64,000 nucleotides of DNA, taken from Streptomyces longhuiensis. GTDB lineage: Bacteria; Actinomycetota; Actinomycetes; Streptomycetales; Streptomycetaceae. The notes under the pieces were generated by a model, which made no database searches, was not told the origin of the DNA, and saw nothing but the letters and a program-made list of their open reading frames with translations. A program made the translations under genes and the position numbers. Of the stretch, positions 36,279 to 45,284 are shown piece by piece (position 1 is the first letter of the stretch; each line of letters starts with the position of its first letter). The DNA is taken from contig NZ_CP085173.1 in NCBI RefSeq assembly GCF_020616555.1, positions 62,001 to 126,000 of the forward strand, given 5' to 3'.

Positions 36279-37547
36279 GTGTTCATGCATAAAGAGCGCG
36301 AGCACCGTCCGGCTGTCCCGGCCGCTGGCCGTACCCCCGTCGAAATTCCGGGCACACCGACCCAGCCGGTTCCGGTGGCGCTGCACACCGTCCTGACGCT
36401 GATCGCGAAGAGCGAGGTGGCGAGCCGGGCCGACATCGCCCGGCGGACAGGGCTCGCCCGTTCCACGGTCGGCCAGCAGATCGACGAACTCCTGCGGCGC
36501 GGCATCATCACCGAGACGGTGGTGGGTCAGTCGGTGCGAGGGCGGCCGCCGCGCACCCTCACCATCAGTCCGGAGGCCGGGACGCTCGCCGTGGTGTTCG
36601 TCAGCCCGGAGTCAACCGGCGTCGCGGTCACGGACCTCAACGGCGACCTGATCGCCCGCGACACGCTCGACCTACGGGTGGAGACAGGACCGGACACGCT
36701 CCTTGCGACCGTCGCGGAACACGTCCGTACGCTGCTGACCGAACACGGCCGCACCGGCAGTCCGGTGCGCCAGGTGGTGGTAGGCCTGCCCGCCCCGGTG
36801 GACTTCGTCCGGGGCTGCCCGGTACGCCCTCCGATCATGCCGGGCTGGGACGGGTTTCCGGTCGCCGCCCGGATGACGGAACTCCTCGGCGCGCCCACCC
36901 TCGTCGACAACGACGTCAATCTGATGGCCCTCGGCGAGGCCGAGCGGGGCACCGGTGGCGATGCCCCGCTGCTCTGCCTGAGCGTCGGCACCGGCATCGG
37001 CGCGGGCCTGGTCACCGCGGAAGGAACCGTGCACCGGGGTGCGGACGGCGCGGCGGGCGACGTCGGGCACACCCACATGCCGGGGCATGACGAGGTGCTG
37101 TGTGCCTGCGGCAAGACGGGCTGTCTGGAGGCCGTCGCCTCCTGCCGGGCGATCCTCACCGCACTGGACATCCCGGAACACACTCCGGACGATCCCGCCC
37201 ACGGCCTGCGGCTGCTCTGCGAACGTCTGGCCAATGGCGATGCCCAGGCCCTACACGAGGTGGCCCGGGCGGGTGTGGAGATCGGCGAGGTGGTGGCCAT
37301 GCTGGTCCTCGCCTTCAACCCGCGCACTCTCGTACTCAGCGGCCCGATCGCCGACGCCTGTGACGAGCTGCTCGCGTCGATCCGCGCCGTGGTCTACCGG
37401 CGCGCCCTCTCCCTGGCCACCCGCAAACTGGTCATCACGACCAGTCAGTTGGGCGAGCGGGCCGGCCTGATCGGCGCGGTCGTCCTCGCGGTCCAGCAGG
37501 CCTTCAGCCAGGATGGAGTGGGGCGGCTGCTCGGCCCGGCGCGCTGA
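36279..37547 (+). CDS. ROK-family transcriptional repressor
   Basis: 422 residues: N-terminal winged helix (about 33-85, ASRADIARRTGLARSTVGQQ) followed by a sugar-kinase-like ROK domain with LSVGTGIGAGLVTAEG, GDVGHTHM and the zinc site CACGKTGC (275-282). GTG at 36279; ATG at 36285 is equally possible. Divergent from the Gfo/Idh gene, so it probably senses a sugar or glycoside and controls the whole 25.9-36.1 kb cluster. Confidence 0.92.
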   Translation: MFMHKEREHRPAVPAAGRTPVEIPGTPTQPVPVALHTVLTLIAKSEVASRADIARRTGLARSTVGQQIDELLRRGIITETVVGQSVRGRPPRTLTISPEAGTLAVVFVSPESTGVAVTDLNGDLIARDTLDLRVETGPDTLLATVAEHVRTLLTEHGRTGSPVRQVVVGLPAPVDFVRGCPVRPPIMPGWDGFPVAARMTELLGAPTLVDNDVNLMALGEAERGTGGDAPLLCLSVGTGIGAGLVTAEGTVHRGADGAAGDVGHTHMPGHDEVLCACGKTGCLEAVASCRAILTALDIPEHTPDDPAHGLRLLCERLANGDAQALHEVARAGVEIGEVVAMLVLAFNPRTLVLSGPIADACDELLASIRAVVYRRALSLATRKLVITTSQLGERAGLIGAVVLAVQQAFSQDGVGRLLGPAR

Positions 37548-37779
37548 CGCGTCGGCCAGCACCCGTGCGGCCATACGTCTGCGGTCACTTCCACCCACGG
37601 TGCCGCGGCTCGCGCAGCCAGATACCCACCATCAGGCTCACCACATCCGTTCGGCTTCCACTCGGTCCAGCTACCCGACCACCAGCGCAGCGATGAGCCA
37701 CTCCGCGACTCGCAGCTTCTGGCCGGATCCGAGGAGCCGCCATGGCTGACGAACTTGGAGGTGGCGGCCGTGGCTGAGC

Positions 37780-38070
37780 CTATGAGAGTTGCTTCCGCAT
37801 CAACGTGCACATCGTTTCGTAGCGGCGCAACGATCCATCAGGGGCTTGTTCGTCCCATGAGTCCGGCTGGCGGTCGTACGCGACATAGCCCAGTCGCTGG
37901 TAGAGCGCACGCGCCCGGGGGTTGCTTTCCTCCACAGCCAGCTCCGCCTGCCGCAGACCGCGATTCCTGATTCGCAGTTCTGAGGCTTCGACAAGGAACG
38001 TGCCGATCCCACACGACTGCAATGCGGGGTGGACTGCCAGCTGCCACAAAGTGCCGACGCCCTCCTTGAC
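37780..38070 (-). pseudogene. GNAT acetyltransferase, C-terminal part (split by IS3 element)
   Basis: Frame VKEGVGTLWQLAVHPALQSC with the acetyl-CoA loop (QSCGIGTFLVEASE, the usual Q/RxxGxG/A) and ALYQRLGYVAYDRQ, ending at 37780. It continues in frame from the codon CAG that ends the N-terminal half at 39351, so the two halves are one 162-residue gene interrupted by the IS at 38074-39350. Confidence 0.9.
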
Positions 38071-38144
38071 CTGGGGAGGTTTCCCCCTGGTCGTGGACAC
38101 CCTGGACACTGGATCTATGAAGTTCCAGAGATCAGGAGTTCCAG

Positions 38145-38432
38145 TTGGGGACCTACAAGTACTCGGCTGAGTTCCGGGCCGACGCCGTCGCGCTGTACCG
38201 CTCCAGCCCGGGGCGGCCCGTCGCGGCCGTGGCCAAGCACCTGGGCGTGAACCATGAGACGCTCCGCCTGTGGATCAAGGCAGCCGAGACGGCCGAAGCG
38301 CCGTCCGCGCGGGCGGAGGCGGACAAGGACGCCGAGATCGCCGCCCTGCGCCGGCAGGTGCGCGAGCTGGAGCTTGAGCGCGAGATCCTGCGCCGGGCGG
38401 CCAAGTATTTCGCGGGCGAGACCAACTGGTGA
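38145..38432 (+). CDS. IS3-family OrfA
   Basis: 95 residues: helix-turn-helix (KYSAEFRADAVALYRSSPGR, HLGVNHETLRLWIK) followed by a leucine-zipper-like stretch (IAALRRQVRELELEREILRR). TTG start at 38145 with AGGAG upstream. Its stop overlaps the OrfB GTG (GTGA), and OrfB lies in the -1 frame. Confidence 0.9.
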   Translation: MGTYKYSAEFRADAVALYRSSPGRPVAAVAKHLGVNHETLRLWIKAAETAEAPSARAEADKDAEIAALRRQVRELELEREILRRAAKYFAGETNW

Positions 38433-39319
38433 GCCGCTTCCAGTTCGTCGATGATCACCGCGACACCTTCGGAGTGAAGCGGCTGTGCCGGGTCGTGGAA
38501 GTCTCCCGTTCCGGCTACTACCGATGGCGGTCCGTCGCTGGCGCCCGCGCCGAGCGGGCCCGGTCGGATGCCGAGCTGACCGGGAAGATCCGCGAGATCC
38601 ACACCGAATGGGACGGCACCTATGACTCCCCGCGGGTCACCACCGAGCTCCGGGCCGAGGGCTGGCAGGTCAACCACAAGCGCGTCGAGCGCGTGATGCG
38701 CGAGGCCGGCATTGTCGGCGTGCGCCTACGCAGGAAGGTCACCACCACGGTGCCCGCCCCGGACGCGACCAAGGTCCCCGACCTCCTGCAGCGCGACTTC
38801 ACCGCGAGCGAACCGAACACCAAGTACGTGGGCGACATCACCTACCTGCCCATCGGTGGCGGCCAGTTCCTTTATCTGGCGACGGTATTGGACCTCTGCT
38901 CGAAGCGGCTGGCGGGCTGGGCGATCGCCGATCACATGCGCACCGAGCTGGTCACCGACGCCCTCGAAGCCGCCGCCCGCACCCGCGGCGGTGACCTGGT
39001 CGGGGCGGTCTTCCACAGCGACAACGGAGCCCAGTACGCCTCGAAGGACTTCGCCAAGGCATGCCGCAAACTCCGCGTGATCCGTTCTCGTGGGGCGGTC
39101 GGGACGAGCGCGGACAACGCCGCGGCGGAGAGCTTCAACGCGGCCCTGAAACGAGAGACCCTTCAGGGCCGGAAGCGCTGGCCGGGAGTACGCGAGGCCC
39201 GCCTCGCGGTATTCCGGTGGATCACTCGCTACAACACCAGGAGAAGGCATTCAGCGATCGGCCAGGTCAGCCCGATCGCCTTCGAACAGCGAATGGTTAC
39301 GCTGACCACTGCCGCATAG
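38429..39319 (+). CDS. IS3-family OrfB (DDE integrase-type transposase)
   Basis: 296 residues with HTH_21 (VSRSGYYRWRS), then the rve catalytic core: YVGDITYLPI (Asp), VFHSDNGAQY (Asp) and NAAAESFNAALKRE (Glu). It can be expressed by coupling at GTGA or by -1 frameshifting from OrfA to give OrfAB. Confidence 0.93.
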   Translation: MSRFQFVDDHRDTFGVKRLCRVVEVSRSGYYRWRSVAGARAERARSDAELTGKIREIHTEWDGTYDSPRVTTELRAEGWQVNHKRVERVMREAGIVGVRLRRKVTTTVPAPDATKVPDLLQRDFTASEPNTKYVGDITYLPIGGGQFLYLATVLDLCSKRLAGWAIADHMRTELVTDALEAAARTRGGDLVGAVFHSDNGAQYASKDFAKACRKLRVIRSRGAVGTSADNAAAESFNAALKRETLQGRKRWPGVREARLAVFRWITRYNTRRRHSAIGQVSPIAFEQRMVTLTTAA

Positions 39320-39350
39320 CAAACGGTGTCTACGGCTCAGGGGGAAGCCC

Positions 39351-39548
39351 CTGGTAGTCGACGCCGCCCTTCGCCACAGGGATGTCCGTTGCAGAGCAGA
39401 CCGCTAGGTAGTCGACCTCACCGGTCCGTGCACGTTCCAACTGCTTGGCGACGCCGGCCAAGTGGTGGTCAGACCCTGCCCACCCGCACGACGCCAGGTC
39501 CGCATGCACCAAATCACGGGCTGACAGCTTCAGCACAACGTCGATCAT
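39351..39548 (-). pseudogene. GNAT acetyltransferase, N-terminal part (split by IS3 element)
   Basis: 66 codons from the ATG at 39548 (MIDVVLKLSARDLVHADLAS to AKGGVDYQ). The last codon CAG is the target duplication. Removing the IS plus one CTG joins it in frame to the 37780-38070 part. Function before disruption: N-acetyltransfer to an unknown small molecule or protein. Confidence 0.88.
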
Positions 39549-39569
39549 CTTCAGTACCTCCGGTCAGTC

Positions 39570-39762
39570 AGCATCCACGCCGACGCCTCACAAGAAGCAC
39601 AAGCGGCATGGCATGAATGTGCAGGTCATCGCCTCCGCGAACGGCACACCACTGTGGTTCTCCCAGGCCCTGCCCGGCCGTACCCACGATCTGACCGCGG
39701 CCCGCGCCCATGGCATCGTCCAGGCACGCCTGTCGCGGAAGCTGACGATGTTGTTCGGTTGA
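39570..39762 (+). pseudogene. DDE transposase fragment
   Basis: HKKHKRHGMNVQVIASANGT and PLWFSQALPGRTHDLTAARA are the conserved core of a DDE_Tnp_4-type (IS5-related) transposase; the rest is missing on both sides. It follows the start of the split GNAT gene directly. Confidence 0.75.
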
Positions 39763-39803
39763 GAGGGCGGTTGCGAACCCGGGCTGACTCAAACGCCCAT
39801 CGC

Positions 39804-40709
39804 TCAGCCGCGAGCCAGCGCCAACAGGAACCGGGTCTCGGCGTCGTTCCGACCCGCGCAGAGCCTGGAGGCCGCATTCATGACAGCAACAGCGCGGCAC
39901 CAGGCCAGTACGCGACCGGAAGACTGGCCGGGAACCAGCGCCGCCAATTCCTCGCCCCTCCGCTCCAGCTCGGCGAGCTCCTCCACTCCCGCCATCACCC
40001 AGTCCACAGCGTCGAAATCAGGGTCACCGAGCGCAGGCCGGGGATCGATCGCGACCATCTTCTGCCCAGGCCCGGACAGCACGTTGGCCGGATGAAGATC
40101 ACCGTGCACGAGTCCCACCGTGCCGCCGCTGGCGAGATCCAGGGCGGCTGCGCGAGCCCGGTTGAGCACCGCCGGGTCAAACACCTCGCTCAGACCGGCA
40201 CCCGCCAGCCGGCGGTCGGTCAGCTCGAAGAGGAAGTCCACTCGGTGCGCAAGCGGCTGCAGCACAGAACCCTGTCCGCGAGCAGGGGAAGGAATGCGCA
40301 GTTCCCGCAGCAGGGCTGCGACCTCAGGAAGACTCCAGCTGAGCTGCCTCACCGGGACTCCCGGCTTCACGCCCTCCAGCAGCAGGGCCCCGACAGTAAG
40401 ATCCTCCGCCAGCAGTTGGACAACCGACGGCGTGTCGGCCCAGGCGTGCAGTGCCTCTGATTCCGCGGAGGCGATCTCGAGGTCGGGGGTGAGTTTCAGC
40501 CACACAGTTGCCCCGTCAGCCTGCTGCTTGCAGTGAAACACCCGTGAGGTGCCACCTCCGCCCCCCGCGAGGACAGTCAGGCTCCAGCGAGCCGCCAGCT
40601 GATCCACCAGAGCTGGCAGTTGATCACACCAGCCCAAAACTTCCGGTCCGAAGCGCACGACAAGCCGGCTACGAACCTCCCGCGGTACAAAAGCTATCCC
40701 GTCCACCAC
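39804..40709 (-). CDS. Aminoglycoside/hydroxyurea-type antibiotic kinase family protein
   Basis: 301 residues of the APH(6)/hydroxyurea phosphotransferase family. Brenner motif LVHGDLHPANVLSG and metal site AIDPRPALGDPDFDAVDWVM are intact; the N-lobe has VWLKLTPDLEIASAESEALH. GTG start at 40709 (a second GTG at 40706). Family members inactivate streptomycin-type aminoglycosides by phosphorylation, but many chromosomal copies have other substrates, so resistance is not proven. Confidence 0.85.
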   Translation of the reverse strand: MVDGIAFVPREVRSRLVVRFGPEVLGWCDQLPALVDQLAARWSLTVLAGGGGGTSRVFHCKQQADGATVWLKLTPDLEIASAESEALHAWADTPSVVQLLAEDLTVGALLLEGVKPGVPVRQLSWSLPEVAALLRELRIPSPARGQGSVLQPLAHRVDFLFELTDRRLAGAGLSEVFDPAVLNRARAAALDLASGGTVGLVHGDLHPANVLSGPGQKMVAIDPRPALGDPDFDAVDWVMAGVEELAELERRGEELAALVPGQSSGRVLAWCRAVAVMNAASRLCAGRNDAETRFLLALARG

Positions 40710-41311
40710 ATCCCCGTTCGTCGCCGCAGGTCACAGAACGTATCAGGACGCCCAGCAACGCTTCGACGGCAATAACAGAGCGTCGAGATGAGCGATGAGA
40801 ACCCCGACCGCGGATGACACCGCTTGGAGTGACGATCAAGACATGGCGCCGGGCCTCGGTGGACCGGAGGGACTCCCAAACTCGTGAACAGTCCCCGACA
40901 GATGGACGGTCAACTGCTGCTGAAACTCATCGACAAACGCTGTCGCTGAAGGTGGACGGAGCCACCCGCCCGGCTGGAAGAGGCGCGAACGCTCCGGGCA
41001 GGGCTCTCGCTGATCCTCACGCGACCGCCCCTGCCACCGCATGCGCGACCCCGCCATTCGAGTGACCACGCAGGTATGGCGATGGCGCGCCAACACCCCG
41101 GCCGACGCCAACGGTCTCGCATCCGATCCCGTGGGACCGGAGCCACTGAGCAAGGCACCCCGCAACATGAGCAGAGCCCGGCACGCAAGCCGTTACGCGA
41201 GGGCTTTCCCAACTGCGTAGATAACGGTGGGTGATTGATCGAGATGCCGGGGGTGACGGGTCCTGTTTCGCTGGTGTGGCCCGCTCTTCCCCCGTCACCC
41301 AAGGAGTGATC
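40710..41311. other. Intergenic, nothing recognised
   Basis: About 600 bases upstream of both neighbouring genes. No conserved frame on either strand and no long inverted repeat seen. Confidence 0.4.
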
Positions 41312-41491
41312 ATGAGCGCTGCAGGCGAGTCCGGACGTGAGATGCGTGCTCGGGCTGCGGACCTGGAACAGGCCGCGGAACGCGCCACTGACCCGCAGGA
41401 GCGTCAGCGTCTGAAGGACAAGGCCCGCGAGCTCAAGGAGCAGAGCGAGCACGCAGGCGGTACGGGCAAGCGGGACATCGACCCGATGTAG
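41312..41491 (+). CDS. Small charged coiled-coil protein (DUF6381-like)
   Basis: 59 residues starting MSAAGESGREMRARAADLEQ; heptad-like run of Glu, Arg, Leu and Ala through ERQRLKDKARELKEQSEHAG, then a short acidic end. AAGGAGTGATC before the ATG is a good Shine-Dalgarno. It resembles short actinobacterial proteins of the DUF6381 type (from memory of the family pattern). Function unknown. Confidence 0.75.
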   Translation: MSAAGESGREMRARAADLEQAAERATDPQERQRLKDKARELKEQSEHAGGTGKRDIDPM

Positions 41492-41829
41492 TCCTGGCAG
41501 TTCCGAACACAGACACCGGCCGGTGGCCGGCCTCCGTGGCCTTCCGGGCACGCGAGAGGCCCCCGGCCGGTCACTGCTGTCTCCGCTCAAGAACAACGCC
41601 TCCGCCGCCAGAGACACCGACAAAGGCAGTACCGCCCAGCCGTCCCGGCTCCGGTTCAGGAGCAACCGGATGATCCGGGGCCGCCCGTGCCGTGGCTCCT
41701 TTACCTGTCGATCACGGCGGCGTACGAAGAACAGGTGGCCCGGCCCGGTTCGGCGAAAGCCGGGCCGGGCCCTCCGCCGTTGGAGACGCAACCTCCGCCC
41801 AAACGAAACCGCCCACGCATCGCCATCGG
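41492..41829. other. Intergenic, nothing recognised
   Basis: No supported gene between the small coiled-coil gene and the sugar-kinase remnant. Confidence 0.4.
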
Positions 41830-41993
41830 CGGCCCGGAAGCGGTGCCCGGTAGGCGTCCGCGTCCGGTATCAGACCGGCGCGGATGTTCGGGTCGAGGGC
41901 GACGAAGACGCCCCGCGCGGACTCGCGCCGCATCAGGTGCTCATACGCGCTCGCAGCCGGTTCGAGGACGAGCGAGCACGTGCCGACGGACAA
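41830..41993 (-). pseudogene. PfkB-type sugar kinase (fructokinase-like) remnant
   Basis: [20 protein letters not shown] then [20 protein letters not shown] matches the mid-section of fructokinases (the DPNxR motif). Everything before and after is lost and the reading frame continues into unrelated sequence. Confidence 0.65.
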
Positions 41994-42007
41994 CGCCCTT
42001 GCCCCCC

Positions 42008-42071
42008 TTGACAGCCCCGTCCCGTTGCGCGCAGGATCACTCGCGTGAACCTGTCAGACAGCCAGACAGGT
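42008..42071 (+). promoter_or_regulatory. Promoter and operator of the GntR-led amide catabolism operon
   Basis: TTGACA (42008-42013), 18-base spacer, CAGGAT (42032-42037), placing the start at or near the GTG at 42045 (leaderless). Palindrome CTGTCAGACAG (42051-42061) and the wider ACCTGTC/GACAGGT pair (42049-42055, 42065-42071) lie inside the first codons, a likely autoregulatory GntR site acting as a roadblock. Confidence 0.6.
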
Positions 42072-42776
42072 GGGTCGGTGCCGCGGCGCGTCAGCGCGAT
42101 GGAAGCGGTACTCACCCACCTCCGCGGCGCCATCGAGCGCGGCGAGTACGCCATCGGCGACAAGCTCCCCTCCGAGGCGGAGCTCTGCCGCCGCCTCGAA
42201 GTCAGCCGACCGGTACTGCGCGAGGCGCTGCGGGCCCTGCAGGTGATGGGGCTGACCGTGTCCCGCACCGGCAAGGGCACCTTCGTGGTCGCCAACGCGG
42301 TCGAGGACCCCACCTTCGGGGACTACGCGGCCAGCGACCTCCTCGAAGTGCGCCGCCACGTCGAGATCCCGGTCGCCGGGTACGCGGCGGTGCGGCGCAC
42401 CCCGGAGAACCTCGACCACCTCACCCACCTCCTGGAGCGGATGGAGCGGGAGACCGATACCACCGCCTGGGTCGCCATGGACACTTTGTTCCACATCGTC
42501 GTCGCCGAGGCCTCGCAGAACCCGGTGTTCCGCCGGGTCATCGAGGAGATCCGCGATGCGCTGGGCCGCCAGTCCGCCTTCCTCAACGAACTCGGCGGCC
42601 GCCGCGAGCAGTCCAACCGCGAGCACCGGGCGATCGTCGAGGCCCTCATGGACGGCAGCGAACACGACGCGGTGGAGGCCATGGCCCACCATCTCGACCG
42701 CGTCCAGACCACCCTCACCTCCATCGTGCGCCCCGAGCGCGCGGCCCCACCCGCGGAAGGCGGACCCCAGGCGTGA
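42045..42776 (+). CDS. GntR-family regulator (FadR/FCD subgroup)
   Basis: 243 residues. Winged helix about 15-80 ([40 protein letters not shown]); FCD effector domain about 95-225 with the metal/ligand residues around [15 protein letters not shown] and [17 protein letters not shown] start at 42045, apparently leaderless. The stop overlaps the permease start by 4 bases. It likely senses aspartate, asparagine or a related acid. Confidence 0.9.
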   Translation: MNLSDSQTGGSVPRRVSAMEAVLTHLRGAIERGEYAIGDKLPSEAELCRRLEVSRPVLREALRALQVMGLTVSRTGKGTFVVANAVEDPTFGDYAASDLLEVRRHVEIPVAGYAAVRRTPENLDHLTHLLERMERETDTTAWVAMDTLFHIVVAEASQNPVFRRVIEEIRDALGRQSAFLNELGGRREQSNREHRAIVEALMDGSEHDAVEAMAHHLDRVQTTLTSIVRPERAAPPAEGGPQA

Positions 42777-44224
42777 GCGAGCGATCCCTTCAGCAAGACG
42801 CCCTGCGTAGCGAGAAGCCGGCCTCCGGACACGTCGACGCCGGAGACGCGGGCTACAGCAAGTCCCTGAAGTCCCGGCACGTCAACATGATCGCCATCGG
42901 CGGTGCCATCGGCACCGGCCTCTTCCTCGGCGCCGGCGGCCGCCTCGCCGACGCCGGGCCCTCCCTCTTCGTCGCCTACGCGGTCTGCGGCCTCTTCGCC
43001 TTCCTCGTCGTCCGCGCGCTCGGCGAACTCGTCCTGTACCGCCCGTCGTCGGGCGCCTTCGTCTCGTACGCCCGTGAGTTCCTCGGCGAGAAGGGCGCGT
43101 ACATCGCGGGCTGGATGTACTTCCTGAACTGGGCCACCACCGGCATCGCCGACATCACCGCCGTGGCCGTCTACACCCACTACTGGGGCATGTTTTCCGA
43201 CATCCCGCAGTGGGTGATCGCGCTCATCGCGCTCGCCGTCGTCCTCACCGTGAACCTCATATCCGTGAAGATGTTCGGCGAACTGGAGTTCTGGTTCGCG
43301 ATTATCAAGGTGAGCGCGCTCGTCGTCTTCATGCTCATCGGCGTCTTCCTGCTGGTCACCCAGCACCCCGTTGACGGCCACAGCCCCGGCCCGTCCCTGA
43401 TCACCGACAACGGCGGCATCTTCCCCAACGGCCTGCTGCCGATGCTGCTGATCGTCCAGGGCGTCGTCTTCGCCTACGCCTCCGTCGAGCTGGTGGGCGT
43501 CGCGGCGGGCGAGACCGAGAACCCCGAGAAGATCATGCCCAAGGCGATCAACTCGATCATGTGGCGCGTCGGCCTCTTCTACGTCGGTTCCGTGGTCCTC
43601 CTGTCGATGCTGCTGCCCTGGAGCTCATACAGCGCCGCCCAGAGCCCCTTCGTCACCGTGCTGTCGAACATTGGCATCCCCGCCGCGGGCGGCATCATGA
43701 ACCTGGTCGTGCTCACCGCGGCCATGTCGTCCCTCAATTCCGGCCTGTACTCCACCGGCCGCATCCTGCGCTCCATGGCGATGTCCGGCTCGGCACCCAG
43801 GTTCACCGGCGTGATGAGCCGCAGTCAGGTCCCCTACGGCGGCATCCTGCTCACCAGCGGCATCTGCGTCATCGGCGTCGGCCTCAACTTCGTCGTCCCC
43901 GCCGACGCCTTCGAGATCGTGCTGAACTTCGCAGCGATCGGCATCCTCTCCACCTGGGGCATGATCATGCTCTGTCACCTGATGTTCTGGCAGAAGACCC
44001 AGAACGGCGAGCTGACCAGGCCCAGTTATCGCCTGCCCGGCTCGCCGTGGACCGAGATCGTGACGATCGTCTTCCTGGTCTCCGTGCTGGTGCTGATGTA
44101 CGCCGACGGAGGCGCGGGACGTACGACCGTGCTGTGTCTGCCGCTGATCGCGGCGGCGCTCGTCGCGGGTTGGTACGGGGTGCGCCGCCGGGTGGCAGGG
44201 ATGCGCGACGGAGCGGACGCGTGA
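42773..44224 (+). CDS. ansP: Amino-acid permease, L-asparagine type
   Basis: 483 residues, APC superfamily AAT group with about 12 membrane helices. Starts after a short cytosolic tail; first helix motif [16 protein letters not shown], then [20 protein letters not shown] and the consensus [23 protein letters not shown] at 42773 overlaps the GntR stop. The asparaginase that follows supports asparagine as substrate. Confidence 0.9.
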   Translation: MSERSLQQDALRSEKPASGHVDAGDAGYSKSLKSRHVNMIAIGGAIGTGLFLGAGGRLADAGPSLFVAYAVCGLFAFLVVRALGELVLYRPSSGAFVSYAREFLGEKGAYIAGWMYFLNWATTGIADITAVAVYTHYWGMFSDIPQWVIALIALAVVLTVNLISVKMFGELEFWFAIIKVSALVVFMLIGVFLLVTQHPVDGHSPGPSLITDNGGIFPNGLLPMLLIVQGVVFAYASVELVGVAAGETENPEKIMPKAINSIMWRVGLFYVGSVVLLSMLLPWSSYSAAQSPFVTVLSNIGIPAAGGIMNLVVLTAAMSSLNSGLYSTGRILRSMAMSGSAPRFTGVMSRSQVPYGGILLTSGICVIGVGLNFVVPADAFEIVLNFAAIGILSTWGMIMLCHLMFWQKTQNGELTRPSYRLPGSPWTEIVTIVFLVSVLVLMYADGGAGRTTVLCLPLIAAALVAGWYGVRRRVAGMRDGADA

Positions 44225-45252
44225 ACCAGGCAGTGATGTACGGAAGTTCGGTGGCCGAGGCCCCGGTGATCCGGGAACCGCTCCACGCGCCGGTCGCCCA
44301 CCTTGTCCGCGGCGGTGTCATCGAGGGCATCCACTACGGCTCGGTGGTCGTGCTGGGCGCCGACGGCAGCGTGGACCTTCAGATCGGCGACATCGAGGCC
44401 GCCTTCTACCCGCGCTCGGCCCTCAAGCCCGTCCAGGCCGTGGCGATGCTGCGGACCGGGCTGCCGCTGGACGGCGAACTGCTCGCGCTGACCGCCGCCA
44501 GCCACTCCGGCGAGGAGCGGCACCTGGCCGGGACCCGCCGGATCCTGGAGCAGGCCGGTCTGTCGGAGGTCCAGCTGCGCAATGTCACGGACCTGCCCTT
44601 CGACCCGGTCGTCCGGGAGGACTGGGTGCGCGGGGGGCGGCTGCCCTCCCGCCTCGCACAGAACTGCTCGGGCAAGCACGCGGCCATGCTCTACACGGCG
44701 CAGCTCAACGACTGGTCCCTCGACGACTACCTCGACCCGGCCCACTCCCTCCAGCAGGCCATCGCGGAGATCGTCGAGGGCCTCACCGGACAGCAGATCG
44801 CCCAGGTGACCGTCGACGGCTGCGGCGCGCCCCTGTTCTCTGTCTCGCTGCACGGCCTCGCCCGCGCCGCCGCCCGCATCGTCACCGCCGCGCCCGGCAC
44901 CCCCGAGGCCATGGTGGCCGACGCGATGCGCGAGCACCCCGAGATGGCCTCCGGATCGGGGCGGGACGTCTCCGCGCTGATGCGGGCCGTGCCGGGGCTG
45001 CTCACCAAGGACGGCTTCGAAGGCGTGCAGGTCGCCGCGCTCCCGGACGGCCGGGCCGTCGCCGTGAAGATCGCCGACGGCGCGGACCGGGCACGCGTCC
45101 CGGTGGCCGCGGCCGCCCTCGCGCGCTGCGGAGTCAACCCGGCCGCACTCGCCGAGTTCGCGACCGCCCCGCTCCTCGGCGGCGGCGAGGTGGTCGGCAG
45201 CATCCGGCCCGCCCGTGCGCTCGCCCCGCTCACCCACCCCACGTACACCTGA
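44221..45252 (+). CDS. Asparaginase (asparaginase II family)
   Basis: 343 residues of the bacterial/rhizobial-type asparaginase family (PF06089), distinct from E. coli AnsA/AnsB. Conserved stretches: [48 protein letters not shown] and [16 protein letters not shown] start overlaps the permease stop. No signal peptide, so it is cytosolic: asparagine to aspartate plus ammonia. Confidence 0.9.
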   Translation: MNQAVMYGSSVAEAPVIREPLHAPVAHLVRGGVIEGIHYGSVVVLGADGSVDLQIGDIEAAFYPRSALKPVQAVAMLRTGLPLDGELLALTAASHSGEERHLAGTRRILEQAGLSEVQLRNVTDLPFDPVVREDWVRGGRLPSRLAQNCSGKHAAMLYTAQLNDWSLDDYLDPAHSLQQAIAEIVEGLTGQQIAQVTVDGCGAPLFSVSLHGLARAAARIVTAAPGTPEAMVADAMREHPEMASGSGRDVSALMRAVPGLLTKDGFEGVQVAALPDGRAVAVKIADGADRARVPVAAAALARCGVNPAALAEFATAPLLGGGEVVGSIRPARALAPLTHPTYT

Positions 45253-45284
45253 TCCACACACCTCCGAAAGAGGCCCGCACAGCC

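Larger units (their letters stand above)
38074..39350 (+). mobile_element. IS3-family insertion sequence inside a GNAT gene
   Basis: 1277 bp. Left end GGGAGGTTTCCCCCTGG and, on the other strand, right end GGGCTTCCCCCTGAGCC are imperfect inverted repeats, both followed by the GACACC motif. CTG flanks both ends (38071-38073, 39351-39353) as a 3-bp target duplication. OrfA and OrfB are intact. Confidence 0.92.
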
